NCBI GenBank assembly: GCA_963796705.1
Contig: CAWCMK010000004.1
Span: 186,001 to 250,000 of the forward strand
DNA length: 64,000 bases
DNA from: VRUE01 sp963796705
GTDB lineage: Bacteria > Actinomycetota > Thermoleophilia > Solirubrobacterales > 70-9
Direction of reading: 5' to 3'
Part shown: positions 1 through 7,963 of the stretch, piece by piece
How the letters are laid out: each line of letters begins with the position of its first letter
How positions within the stretch are numbered: position 1 is the stretch's first letter
Notes under the pieces: model-generated
Databases searched by the model: none
What the model was told of the DNA's origin: nothing
What the model saw: only the letters and a program-made list of their open reading frames with translations
Made by a program: the position numbers and the translations under genes

Positions 1-48
1 TCGGGACCCCCGGCCGAGGGCGACCCGGTTCCCGTCTAGGCAGCGGCG

Positions 49-837
49 ATGAGCGCGGAGGCTGCCGAGAACCTTCTGATCACGATCCCGATCAGCCACT
101 TCTGCGAGAAAGCGCGCTGGGCGCTTGAGCGCGGCGGGATCCCCTACACCGAGTGCCCTCACCTGCAGGTCTTTCACCGCTTCGCCGTGCGGCGCGCCGG
201 CGGCGGCAGGACCGCCCCGGTTCTGGTCATGGGCGATCGCGTGCTCGCCGATTCCTCCGAGATCCTCGAGGCCGCCAGCGCCAAGGCACCGCCCGAGCTT
301 CGTCTCTACCCCGATGACCCGGAGGCGGCGGCCGAGGTCCGGGCCCTGCAGCGCGACTTCGATGAGCGCCTCGGCCCCGAGGCGCGGCGCTGGATGTACT
401 ACGAGCTGCGCGGCCGCCGCGACATCGCCAGCGAGTACGGATGTACCGGCATCCCCGCCTGGCAGCGGCGCTCGCTGCCGCTCGTCTACCCGGTCGCCTC
501 GCGGATCATCGATCACGTGCTCGACGTGACGCCGGCCAGCGCCGGCGCTGCACGCGCAGAGGTCGAGCGGACCTTCGATGAGGTTGGGGAACGGCTCTCC
601 GACGCTCGCCCATACCTTTGCGGCGAGCACTTCAGCGCCGCCGATCTGACCTTCGCGGCGCTCGCCGCGGCGGTCCTGATGCCGCCCGAGTACGGCGTCC
701 CCCTCCCCCAGCCCGAGGCGCTGCCGGCGGCCATGGCGACCGAAGTGCGGCGACTCAGACAACACCCCGCCGGCGCCCACGCATTGCGGATGTTCGCCGA
801 GGAGCGCCGGGCGCCGCGAGATCAAGACCTCGGTTAG
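49..837 (+). CDS. Glutathione S-transferase family protein
   Basis: A 262-aa protein. The N-terminal third has the thioredoxin-like GST fold signature (ITIPISHFCEKARWAL near residue 11, then a cis-Pro region TAPVLVMGD and a DSSEI motif that in GSTs contacts the gamma-glutamyl group). The C-terminal half is helical and ends with the YLCGEHFSAADLTFAAL motif typical of the GST C domain. It probably conjugates or reduces electrophilic substrates in the cytosol; because actinobacteria often lack glutathione, the thiol partner is uncertain. ATG start is at base 49; upstream context is cut by the window edge. It is followed by a strong terminator, so it is likely transcribed alone or as the last gene of an operon. 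Confidence 0.85.
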   Translation: MSAEAAENLLITIPISHFCEKARWALERGGIPYTECPHLQVFHRFAVRRAGGGRTAPVLVMGDRVLADSSEILEAASAKAPPELRLYPDDPEAAAEVRALQRDFDERLGPEARRWMYYELRGRRDIASEYGCTGIPAWQRRSLPLVYPVASRIIDHVLDVTPASAGAARAEVERTFDEVGERLSDARPYLCGEHFSAADLTFAALAAAVLMPPEYGVPLPQPEALPAAMATEVRRLRQHPAGAHALRMFAEERRAPRDQDLG

Positions 838-933
838 GAATCCGCCGCAGCGGGTAGAGCGGGGCCGAAGGGGTTCTCCTCGGCGTCCGCGGCTCGTGGC
901 GTCGGCGAGTACCCCCCTCCCCGGTGTATCCCC

Positions 934-970
934 GAAAAGACGCCCCGTTCGCAGCGCGGGGCGTCTTTTC
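934..970. terminator. Bidirectional intrinsic terminator
   Basis: A perfect 14-bp stem (934-947 with 957-970) and a 9-nt loop. The outer stem is AAAA on the left and TTTT on the right, so it can work as a rho-independent terminator in both directions. It closes the GST gene and insulates the ArsR operon that starts 70 bp downstream. Confidence 0.8.
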
Positions 971-1009
971 GTTGGCCCGATCGGCACCCCAACCCGCACC
1001 AGAGAACAT

Positions 1010-1032
1010 GTGACCAAATAGTCACCTATACT
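1010..1032 (+). promoter_or_regulatory. ArsR operon promoter with overlapping inverted-repeat operator
   Basis: GTGAC-N6-GTCAC (1010-1014 and 1021-1025) is a perfect dyad directly before a TATACT -10 hexamer (1027-1032). The GTG start of the next gene is only 8 nt past the -10 and has no Shine-Dalgarno sequence, which suggests a leaderless transcript. A dyad between -35 and -10 is the usual position for ArsR-type autorepression. Sequence is seen; regulation is inferred. Confidence 0.55.
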
Positions 1033-1039
1033 CCCGGGC

Positions 1040-1348
1040 GTGGACGAGGTGTTCAAGGCGCTGGCCGACCCGACCCGGCGGGAGCTGCTTGACGAGCTCC
1101 ACCGCGAGGACGGCCAGACGCTCAGCTCGCTCGAGAAGGGGCGGGCGATGACGCGCTTCGGCGTGATGAAGCACCTCCGGGTGCTCGAGGAGGCGGGGCT
1201 GGTCACGACAAGACGCCGTGGCCGCGAGAAGCTCCACTTCCTCAACCCCGTCCCGATCAGGCTCATCCACGACCGCTGGGTGAGCAAATACGCGGAGCCC
1301 TGGGCTTCCGGCCTCAGTCAGCTCAAGCGCGAACTCGAGGAGGAATAG
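1040..1348 (+). CDS. ArsR-family winged-helix transcriptional repressor
   Basis: A 102-aa protein with the typical ArsR/SmtB winged helix: VFKALADPTRRELLDEL at the N-terminus, the recognition helix around FGVMKHLRVLEEAGLV and a wing TTRRRGREKLHFL. No clustered Cys ligands of metal-sensing ArsR proteins are present, so it belongs to the non-metal group commonly paired with SRPBCC proteins. GTG start at 1040 follows a -10 box so closely that the mRNA is probably leaderless. The stop is 2 nt before the next gene, so the two are co-transcribed; the dyad at 1010-1025 is the likely autoregulatory operator. Confidence 0.85.
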   Translation: MDEVFKALADPTRRELLDELHREDGQTLSSLEKGRAMTRFGVMKHLRVLEEAGLVTTRRRGREKLHFLNPVPIRLIHDRWVSKYAEPWASGLSQLKRELEEE

Positions 1349-1350
1349 AG

Positions 1351-1803
1351 ATGGAGAAGGTGTTCGAGATCTACATCAAGACGACGCCCGAGCGCCTCTG
1401 GGAGGCGATCACCGACCCCGAGCAGCGGCGTCGGTACACGTTCGGAATCGGCGTTGAGTCCGAGTGGACGCAGGGATCACGCTACGAGGGGATCACGCCG
1501 ATGGTGGCGAAACCGATGATCGCCGGCGAGAACCTCGAGGTCGATCCTCCGCGACGCCTGGTGCAGAGCTTCAACGCGCTGTGGAGCGAGGCGGTCGAGG
1601 CAGAAGGCGCCTCACGGGTCACCTGGGAGATCGAGCAGGTGGAGGATTCATGCCGGCTGACCGTCGTCCACGAGGAGCTGCGCGAGGACGCCAACGCCGA
1701 ACTCTACGGCGGCTGGCCGATGATCCTCTCCGGACTGAAGACGTTGCTGGAGACGGGCGAGGAGCTGACGACGCCCGGATCGCTGCGCTACGCCCCCAAA
1801 TAG
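1351..1803 (+). CDS. SRPBCC (AHSA1/START-like) domain protein
   Basis: A 150-aa single-domain protein of the AHSA1/SRPBCC fold: it opens with VFEIYIKTTPERLWEAITDPEQ and has the helix-grip pattern through TWEIEQVEDSCRLTVVHEEL to the C-terminal long helix. Such proteins bind hydrophobic ligands and are very often encoded after an ArsR repressor, as here. A Shine-Dalgarno GAGGAGG lies 5-10 nt before the ATG, inside the end of arsR. The ligand is unknown. Perhaps the pair senses and buffers a hydrophobic stress compound (inference). Confidence 0.8.
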   Translation: MEKVFEIYIKTTPERLWEAITDPEQRRRYTFGIGVESEWTQGSRYEGITPMVAKPMIAGENLEVDPPRRLVQSFNALWSEAVEAEGASRVTWEIEQVEDSCRLTVVHEELREDANAELYGGWPMILSGLKTLLETGEELTTPGSLRYAPK

Positions 1804-1823
1804 GCGGGCACCCCGAAGCCCGC

Positions 1824-1861
1824 AACGGTCTTGGCCGCCCCGCGGGGCGGCTGACCGTTTT
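1824..1861 (+). terminator. Intrinsic terminator after the ArsR-SRPBCC operon
   Basis: Outer stem AACGGTC/GACCGTT (1824-1830 with 1853-1859) and an inner GC-rich stem (1834-1841 with 1844-1851) followed by a T run. It lies 20 nt after the SRPBCC stop. Confidence 0.7.
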
Positions 1862-1936
1862 CTGGCAGCGGTCCGCCTGCCTGCCGGATCCGCTTACAGA
1901 GGTACACATCTCTTCTCCCTGTAGTAACCCCAGATA

Positions 1937-1960
1937 CGCCCGACCGCGATAGGTCGGGCG
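1937..1960 (-). terminator. Possible hairpin downstream of dxs
   Basis: A perfect 9-bp stem CGCCCGACC/GGTCGGGCG with a 6-nt loop, 60 bp beyond the dxs stop in the minus direction. No U tract follows on either strand, so it may be a rho-dependent or only a stabilising 3' hairpin. Confidence 0.35.
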
Positions 1961-2020
1961 CTCCTGCTCGTCACTGAAGAGACGGCGGAAACCTACATGA
2001 TTGAGCGCATTGGTTCAAGC

Positions 2021-4018
2021 TCAGCTGAAGGCGGGCTGATCGGAGCGCATCGCGGCCGCCACCCGCTCGGCGACGGCCGCCCCGGTCAGCCCCACCTCCT
2101 CGCGCAGCAGGGCCGGCTTGCCGTGGGTGACGTAGCGGTCGGGAAGCCCGATGCGCAGTACCCGGGCGCGGTCCTCAGCGCGCTCCCCGAAGGCGTCCTC
2201 GAGGTGCTCGAGCACCGCCGCCCCGAAGCCGCCCGGCAGCACGTTCTCCTCGATCGTGACCAGCAGCTCGTGGCCAATCGCCAGGCGCTCGAGCAGCTCG
2301 CTGTCAAGCGGCTTCGCGAAGCGGGCATCGGCGACGGTCGGCCGCAGACCGTGCTCGCCGAGGAGCTCCGCCGCCTGGCGCGCGATGCTGACGCCGTGGC
2401 CGAAGCCGAGCAGCGCCACCCCCTCGCCGCCGGCCAAGAGCTCGCCGGTACCGATCGGGATCGGCGAGGGCATCGCCGGCAGCTCCACCCCCACGGCGGC
2501 GCCCCGCGGGTAGCGAAGCGCCGCCGGGCCCTCGTGGTCGAGCGCCGTGCGCAGCATGTGAACCAGCATCGCCTCATCGCGGGGGGCCATCAGGACGATG
2601 TTGGGCAGGGGCCGCAGGTAGGAGATGTCAAAGGCGCCGTGGTGGGTTGGGCCGTCGTCGCCGACCAGCCCGGCGCGGTCCATCGCGAAGGTCACGTCGA
2701 GGCCCTGCAGGCAGACGTCGTGGATGATCTGGTCATAGGCGCGCTGCAGGAAGGTGGAGTAGATCGCGCAGACCGGTTTTCCGCCCTGCAGGGCGAGCCC
2801 CGAGGCGAGCAGCACGGCGTTCTGCTCGGCGATGCCGACGTCGTAGTAGCGCTCGGGAACCTCCTCGGCGAGTCGCTGCAGGCCCGTTCCCCCGGCCATC
2901 GCCGCGGTGATCCCGACCACGCGCGGGTCGCGGCGGCACTCGGCGACCAGCGCCCCGGCGAAGACCTCGGTGTACTGAGGCGGGGAGCCCGCCGCCGGCG
3001 GGCGCTCGAGGCGCTCGGGGGCGATCGCCTCAGGCGAGTCGGACTCGCGCACAGGAACCGGCTTTGGCGCCGGCGCCCCGTCGATGATCGAGTGCGGCTT
3101 CGCGGCGTGCCATTTCTCCATTCCCTCGAGGCCGCCCTCCTCGGCCGGCGCGAAACCCTTGCCCTTGACGGTGTGGATGTGGACGACCACCGGCCGGTCG
3201 GCCTCGAAGGCCTCGCTCAGGGCTTCGCGCAGGGCTCCGACGTCGTGGCCGTCGATCACCCCCATGTAGGCGAGATCGAGCTCCTCGAAGAACAGCCCCG
3301 GCGCCCAGTAGGCCTTGATCGCCGCCTTGATCTCCGGCCCGAGCCGCTCGATTCGCCGGCCGAGTCCGAGGGGCAGCTTCGTCAGCCGATCCTCGACGCC
3401 CTCGCGGGCGTGGTAGAGGCGCGGGTTGAGACGCACCCGGTTGAAGTAGCGCGAGAGGGCCCCGACATTGGGCGAGATCGACATCCCGTTGTCGTTGAGG
3501 ACGATCACGATCGGGGTCTGCAGGCCCCCCGCGGCGTGCATCGCCTCATAGGCGACTCCCCCGGTCAGGGCACCGTCGCCGATCACGGCGACGACCCGGC
3601 CGTCCTCGCCGATCCCCTTGCGCATCGCCTCCTTGAGTCCGACCGCGTAGCCGATCGAGGTCGAGGCGTGCCCGGCCCCCATGATGTCGTGCTCGGACTC
3701 GAACACCGAGCAGAACGGCGCCAGGCCCCCGTACTGGCGGATCGTCGGCAGCTGCTCGCGGCGGCCGGTGAGGATCTTGTGCGGGTAGGCCTGGTGCCCC
3801 ACGTCCCAGAGGATCTTGTCGCGGGGCGAATCGAGCAGGCTGTGCAGGGCGACGGCCAGCTCGCAGGTTCCCAGGTTGGCACCGAAGTGGCCGCCGATCT
3901 CGCCGATCGTGTCGATGATGTACTCGCGAATCTCCTGGGCGAGTTGCGCCAGCTGCGCGTCCTCGAGCCCGTGCAGGTCGGCCGGGCCCTCGATGCGCTC
4001 GAGCAACCTCTCGCTCAT
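2021..4018 (-). CDS. dxs: 1-deoxy-D-xylulose-5-phosphate synthase
   Basis: A 665-aa thiamine-diphosphate enzyme condensing pyruvate and glyceraldehyde 3-phosphate, the entry step of the MEP isoprenoid pathway, in the cytosol. Visible motifs are GGHFGANLG near residue 42, the GAGHASTSIGYAVGL loop, the ThDP/Mg motif GDGALTGG (147-154) with the downstream NDNGMSIS, HTVKGKGFAPAE, and the transketolase Pyr-domain motif DRAGLVGDDGPTHHG. It is slightly longer than the common 620-640 aa. The ATG overlaps the stop of the prenyl synthase gene by ATGA (4015-4018), so the two are translationally coupled: one makes the precursor, the other consumes its products. Confidence 0.97.
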   Translation of the reverse strand: MSERLLERIEGPADLHGLEDAQLAQLAQEIREYIIDTIGEIGGHFGANLGTCELAVALHSLLDSPRDKILWDVGHQAYPHKILTGRREQLPTIRQYGGLAPFCSVFESEHDIMGAGHASTSIGYAVGLKEAMRKGIGEDGRVVAVIGDGALTGGVAYEAMHAAGGLQTPIVIVLNDNGMSISPNVGALSRYFNRVRLNPRLYHAREGVEDRLTKLPLGLGRRIERLGPEIKAAIKAYWAPGLFFEELDLAYMGVIDGHDVGALREALSEAFEADRPVVVHIHTVKGKGFAPAEEGGLEGMEKWHAAKPHSIIDGAPAPKPVPVRESDSPEAIAPERLERPPAAGSPPQYTEVFAGALVAECRRDPRVVGITAAMAGGTGLQRLAEEVPERYYDVGIAEQNAVLLASGLALQGGKPVCAIYSTFLQRAYDQIIHDVCLQGLDVTFAMDRAGLVGDDGPTHHGAFDISYLRPLPNIVLMAPRDEAMLVHMLRTALDHEGPAALRYPRGAAVGVELPAMPSPIPIGTGELLAGGEGVALLGFGHGVSIARQAAELLGEHGLRPTVADARFAKPLDSELLERLAIGHELLVTIEENVLPGGFGAAVLEHLEDAFGERAEDRARVLRIGLPDRYVTHGKPALLREEVGLTGAAVAERVAAAMRSDQPAFS

Positions 4019-4878
4019 GAGTCCCTCGTCAGGATGTAGTCGGCGACGGCCATCAGGTCCCCAAGCTCCTCGGTTGCGGCTTGCGCGAGCGCGGCGCCAG
4101 CGCGCTCGTGTGACTCGGCCGCGAGCTGGCGCGCGCGCTCGAGGCCAAAGAGGCTGACGTAGGTGAGTTTTCCATGCCGCTCATCACTTCCGCTGGGCTT
4201 GCCGAGTCGCTCGTCGCTCCCGGTGACGTCGAGGATGTCATCGACGATCTGGAAGAGCACGCCGAGCTCGCCGGCGAACTGGCGATACGGAATTGTCTCA
4301 GGTTCGGAGAGTCCCTCGAGAACCAGGGCGACGCCGACGCTCGCCTCGATCAGGCGGCCGGTCTTCAGGCTGTGCAGGTTGCGCAGCCCATCCGCCTCAC
4401 GCACCTCGCCGGCGACATCGACGTACTGACCGCCGACCATCCCCCCGACCCCGGTGGAGGCGCTCAGTTCGGCGAGCGCCGCGAGCACCCTCTCGGGCGG
4501 GCCGGGCTGCTCGCTGAAGAGCCGCACCGCTTCGGCGAAGAGACCGTCTCCGGCGAGAATCGCGACGTCCTCGCCGAACCTGACGTGCGAGGTCGGCAGG
4601 CCGCGGCGCAGTTCGTCATCGTCCATCGCCGGCAGGTCATCGTGGATCAGCGAGTAGGTGTGGATCAGCTCGATCGCGCAGGCGGCGGGCAGGAAGCGCT
4701 CCGGTTCGGCGCCCAGAGCACGGGCGGTCGCCAGGGTGAGGACCGGGCGCACGCGCTTGCCGGGAGCCAGCAGCGAGTAGCGCATCGCCTCCTCGAGCCC
4801 GGCGGTTTCGGGCGCCGAGGAGAAGCGCAGCCGCTCGAGGGCGCCGTCGATAAGCCCGCGCAGCTCCTCGGGATACAT
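4015..4878 (-). CDS. ispA: Polyprenyl (farnesyl/geranylgeranyl) diphosphate synthase
   Basis: A 287-aa all-alpha prenyltransferase. The first aspartate-rich motif is DDLPAMDDD near residue 79; the second is DDILD near 213, followed by the Lys-containing LGKPSGSDERHGK. It elongates DMAPP/GPP with IPP to C15 or C20 diphosphates. Chain length cannot be decided from the motif alone. The order xseB-ispA-dxs is the same as in E. coli and supports the name. Its ATG shares one base with the stop of the small upstream gene (TGATG). Confidence 0.9.
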   Translation of the reverse strand: MYPEELRGLIDGALERLRFSSAPETAGLEEAMRYSLLAPGKRVRPVLTLATARALGAEPERFLPAACAIELIHTYSLIHDDLPAMDDDELRRGLPTSHVRFGEDVAILAGDGLFAEAVRLFSEQPGPPERVLAALAELSASTGVGGMVGGQYVDVAGEVREADGLRNLHSLKTGRLIEASVGVALVLEGLSEPETIPYRQFAGELGVLFQIVDDILDVTGSDERLGKPSGSDERHGKLTYVSLFGLERARQLAAESHERAGAALAQAATEELGDLMAVADYILTRDS

Positions 4879-5072
4879 CAGCCGCCGGGGGCGTCGCTCT
4901 CATCGCCCTGGCCCTCGCGGATGCGCCGGTTGGCCTCCTCGACCGCCTCGGCGGAGAGCTCGGCGGCCTCGGCGGAGAGCTCGGCGGCGCGCTCGTCAGC
5001 GACCCCGGCGCCGCCCAGCTCGGCGGCGATCGCCGCCAGCCGCTCGGAGATCTCCTTGAGCCGGCCGCTCAT
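4878..5072 (-). CDS. xseB: XseB-like small protein (exodeoxyribonuclease VII small subunit candidate)
   Basis: A 64-aa, strongly acidic and alanine-rich helical protein with heptad character (AAELSAEAAELSAEAVEEANRR), within the usual 60-85 aa of XseB. The name rests mainly on its place between nusB and ispA-dxs and on the coiled-coil pattern; the canonical XseB N-terminal motif (LEEIVxxLE) is weak here. The start is the internal ATG at 5072 because it makes an ATGA overlap with nusB. No xseA is seen in the window. Confidence 0.5.
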   Translation of the reverse strand: MSGRLKEISERLAAIAAELGGAGVADERAAELSAEAAELSAEAVEEANRRIREGQGDESDAPGG

Positions 5073-5446
5073 CCGACTCCCTCGCGCTCGCGGACGATCG
5101 CTCCCAGAACCCCGTTGACAAACCCGGGCGCATCGCTGCCGCAATACTCCTTGGCGATCTCGATCGCCTCGTCGATCGCCACCTCGGCGGGCACCTCGGT
5201 GAACTCGATCTCAAACAGCGCGACCCGCATCACGTTCAGGTCAAGCGGCGCCAGGCGCTCCACGGCCCAGCCCCTGGCGTGGGCCTCGATCTCCTCGTCG
5301 AGCTCTTCACGGTGTGCCTCCACCCCCTCGGCCAACTCACGGGTGAGCGGCCGGGAGTCGCCGAGGAGCTCCTCCAGCGGGCGCCCGGTCACGTCGCGCT
5401 GGTAGCTGGCGAAGACTGCGTCGCGGCGTTGGTCGCTTCTGCGCAC
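5069..5446 (-). CDS. nusB: Transcription antitermination factor NusB
   Basis: A 125-aa protein of the NusB fold: RRSDQRRDAVFASYQRDV at the N-terminus, LDLNVMRVALFEIEF, then PAEVAIDEAIEIAKEYCGSDAPGFVNGVLGAI in two pieces, all diagnostic. It joins the rRNA antitermination complex with NusE. The start is the GTG at 5446. The longer open frame reaching 5803 is only the fused, frameshifted remainder of the upstream membrane-protein gene. Stop overlaps the next start by ATGA. Confidence 0.93.
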   Translation of the reverse strand: MRRSDQRRDAVFASYQRDVTGRPLEELLGDSRPLTRELAEGVEAHREELDEEIEAHARGWAVERLAPLDLNVMRVALFEIEFTEVPAEVAIDEAIEIAKEYCGSDAPGFVNGVLGAIVREREGVG

Positions 5447-5465
5447 GGCTGCATTCTGGCGCGTT

Positions 5466-5959
5466 TCAGCGCAGGATCTCGACCAGCAGGACCCAGCCGT
5501 TGGTAACGACGCCGGCGATCGCGAAGACGATCCCCCGAGAGCCCAGTAGAGCCCGCCGCCGACGGCGGCGAGGAGGATGGCGCCGGCGAGCAGGAAGGGG
5601 ACCGTCGAGGCGAGCCGGATACCCCACCTGCTCCACAGCCAGTACTCCGGTTTTTCCTCGATCCCCGTGTAGCCGGAGGGCAGCCAGAGGACCAGGGCGA
5701 GGACCAGGATCGAGACGCCGAGCAGCTCCGCGCCGAGGGCGACGTGGCCCTGCCCGGGGGCGAGGCCGAAAACCGAGACGACGAGCACCGCGAGCAGCAT
5801 CACCTACGTCTCCAGCGACCGTTCGGGCAGATCCTCGTAGCGGAGGATCCGCTAAATGTTGATCGAGACTGCGACAAACAGCAGCCCGGTCAGCGCCGCC
5901 GAGGCCCCGGCGGTGACAACGAAAAGATCACTGCACCGGGCTGGTTCGTAGGCGGTCAA
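5466..5959 (-). pseudogene. Decayed membrane-protein gene between efp and nusB
   Basis: Read from a TTG right after the efp stop, the conceptual protein runs DLFVVTAGASAALTGLLFVA, VSINI, stop, RILRYEDLPERSLET, stop, VMLLAVLVVSVFG, then several hydrophobic segments, then a frameshift into GIVFAIAGVV..WVLLVEILR and TGA at 5466. Lesions are two in-frame TAG codons and a lost G in the C5/G5 run at 5532-5536. About 164 aa with roughly five membrane spans would be restored. I recognise the start as a common actinobacterial hypothetical membrane protein but know no function. It lies in the efp-nusB operon, so the transcript may still read through it. Confidence 0.75.
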
Positions 5960-6523
5960 CTAGGCGCGCGATACGTACTCGCCGCTGCGCGTGTCGATCC
6001 GCACGACCTCGCCCTCCTCGATGAACAGCGGCACCTGCACCGTGACCCCCGACTCGAGGGTCGCCGGCTTGCTGCCGCCGCCGGAGGCGGTGTCTCCCTT
6101 GACGCCGGGCTCGGTCGCGGTCACCTGCATATCGACCGCGCTCGGCACCTGCACATCGCTGGCCCGCTCATCGACGAAGAGAACCTCGACCTCGGCGTTG
6201 GGAAGCAGCCACTTCATCGCCTCGCCGACCATCTCGGCGGGAATCTCGATCTGCTCGTAGTCACGGTTGTCCATGAAGACCACGGCCTCACCGGATTCAT
6301 AGAGGTACTGCATCTTGCGGGACTCGGTCCGCACCGGCCTGAACTTCTCGCCGGCACGGAAGGTCTTATCGAGGACCGAGCCGTCCTCGATCTTGCGCAG
6401 CTTGGTCCGCACGAACGCCCCGCCCTTGCCGGGCTTTACGTGCTGAAACTCGACGATCTTGAAGATCGTGCCGTCGATTTCGATGTGCGAGCCGTTCTTG
6501 AACTGGTTTGTTGAAATTTGCAT
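5960..6523 (-). CDS. efp: Translation elongation factor P
   Basis: A 187-aa protein with three beta-barrel domains. The tip loop PGKGGAF (residues 31-37) carries Lys33, the position modified in other EF-P proteins; the C-terminal signature VPLFIEEGEVVRIDTRSGEYVSRA region is intact. It rescues ribosomes stalled at polyproline. It begins the efp-nusB-xseB-ispA-dxs run. Its native upstream region has been replaced by a recombinase remnant that starts 20 bp away on the opposite strand. Confidence 0.95.
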   Translation of the reverse strand: MQISTNQFKNGSHIEIDGTIFKIVEFQHVKPGKGGAFVRTKLRKIEDGSVLDKTFRAGEKFRPVRTESRKMQYLYESGEAVVFMDNRDYEQIEIPAEMVGEAMKWLLPNAEVEVLFVDERASDVQVPSAVDMQVTATEPGVKGDTASGGGSKPATLESGVTVQVPLFIEEGEVVRIDTRSGEYVSRA

Positions 6524-6543
6524 CTGGTCGGGAGGTGGCGAGA

Positions 6544-7058
6544 TTGAAGTTGGATGGCTATATCCGCGTCAGCCGCGTTGGCGGGCGCGAGTGCGAAGGG
6601 TACATATCGCCAGACGTGCAGCGCGAGTCGATCGAGACATACGCCGCTGAACTTGGCGGCTCGATCGCGGCCTGGCACGACGATCAGGACTTCAGCGGCG
6701 GCAACACCGAGCGCCCGGGCTTTCAGGCAATGTTGGATCGCTTGCAGGCGGGCGAGTCCGACGGCATCGTCGTGATGAGCGTCGACCGCTCCGCCCGCTG
6801 CACGGCAGATGGGTCGAAGATCATTCGGGAGATCGTCGACCGCGATCGGTCTTTGCCTCCTCTCACGAGCGAATCGACCCCCGTACAGACGAGGGCCGCT
6901 ACATGCTGCGGAGCTTCCTCAGCAACGCCGAGCTATTCCTCGATCAGGCCAAGACAAGATGGAAAACCGCAAAGGCCCACGCAATCGCCCGTGGCGCCCA
7001 CCGGACCCGAGACCCGCTGGTGCGGCCATCGGCCTGCGGATCGCTGTCGGCCGAATAG
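6544..7058 (+). pseudogene. Serine recombinase (resolvase family) remnant
   Basis: A TTG start at 6544 with GGAGGTGG 5 nt upstream gives KLDGYIRVSR, the resolvase N-terminus with catalytic Ser, then ESIETYAAELGG and DFSGGNTERPGFQAML, the typical catalytic domain. Near 6850 the frame slips: FASSHERIDPRTDEGRYMLR and LSNAELFLDQAKTRWKTAK continue in the next frame. The coding similarity ends shortly after IARGAH and the frame stops at 7056. The large DNA-binding C-terminal region is missing. So this is a dead large-serine-recombinase fragment, probably the scar of an element that entered upstream of efp. Confidence 0.8.
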
Positions 7059-7247
7059 GAGTCGAGGCCCGATTTCTAAAGAGGCGGGAGATCGGCGCAC
7101 ATCGCCTCGCTGAGGGTTTGTCCGACAGCCACGCGGAAGCTGCAGCCGGGCACATCAGACCCAATTGCCAAGCGACGATCGGAGTCCGGTTTCGGGCAGA
7201 AGTGGCGTCGGTTCCAGGAATCTAGGTGGCAGTTCCTGAGCGGTGCC

Positions 7248-7949
7248 TCAGGGACCAGTCGCAATCCCGGTCAGGGTGCCAAGCTCGAACTGGGCTTCGC
7301 CCCCACTGCCAAGGCAGCCAGCGCGCAGGGACCAGGTTCCGGGAGTGACCGTGGCGTAACCCAAGAGCGGGATGGTGGCGGTCAGGTGTCCGAGCACGTC
7401 CGCGCCGCTGATTTCCCCGACGGCGATGTCCACCGGGCTTGGCGCGGTCGTGTCACGGACATAGGCCTGGCAGGTAACGCTTGCGTCGTTGCTGGAAACG
7501 TTGAAAATGGCGACTGTGCCTTGCACGACGATAGTCGAGTTGACGTTGACCGTGACGCTATGGCCACCAGTGCTTTGGGTGTCGAGCAAGGGATAGCCGG
7601 CTCCCTGGATCGTCGCGGGTAGCGCGATCCCGGTGCCGTTAGTGGTGCGGTGATAGAAACCGCTGGTGCTCGGTCCCGTCGGTCCAGTTTCGCCCGGGTT
7701 GCCTTTGGGCCCTTGGTCACCCTTGGGGCCCCGCTCCCCGGCTTGCCCACGCGGTCCCGGGTCCCCCATGTTCCCCTTCAGGGTCGCCTGTGCGCTCTTG
7801 CTGATCTTCGCCTGTGTCACGGCGCCGTTCTTGATCTGCTTGGTGCCGACGGAGTTCTTTCGCAAGCTGCTCGATGCCGCATAGGCACCGCCTCCCAAGA
7901 GAATGAAGAGGCACAGCGTCGAGACCACGTTCGCGTAGGTGAGCTTCAT
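7248..7949 (-). CDS. Secreted collagen-like surface protein of the KNSVG family
   Basis: A 233-aa protein. Residues 1-25 form a signal/anchor (KLTYANVVSTLCLFILLGG), followed by KNSVGTKQIKNGAVTQAKIS, a repeat-like motif shared with paralogs at 40,194, 48,899 and 62,851. Residues 62-93 are an uninterrupted run of G-X-Y triplets rich in Pro, Lys and Glu (collagen-like triple helix). The C-terminal half is a predicted beta-rich globular domain. It is probably exported and trimeric on the surface. Function unknown. It is transcribed with, and downstream of nothing but, the His-rich protein gene at 9,298 (14-bp gap). Confidence 0.7.
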   Translation of the reverse strand: MKLTYANVVSTLCLFILLGGGAYAASSSLRKNSVGTKQIKNGAVTQAKISKSAQATLKGNMGDPGPRGQAGERGPKGDQGPKGNPGETGPTGPSTSGFYHRTTNGTGIALPATIQGAGYPLLDTQSTGGHSVTVNVNSTIVVQGTVAIFNVSSNDASVTCQAYVRDTTAPSPVDIAVGEISGADVLGHLTATIPLLGYATVTPGTWSLRAGCLGSGGEAQFELGTLTGIATGP

Positions 7950-7963
7950 GCGCCGGGACGGAA

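Noticed and set aside
1997..4039. 680-aa plus-strand open frame opposite dxs, and similar long antisense frames (41762-43312, 43841-45403, 24134-25534, 60853-62361)
   Set aside because: They are shadows of strongly coding genes in GC-rich DNA, have no recognisable domains and no proper start context.
5466..5959. TAG recoded as a sense codon
   Set aside because: Several intact genes in the window end with TAG, and the same gene also has a frameshift, so ordinary decay explains the stops better.
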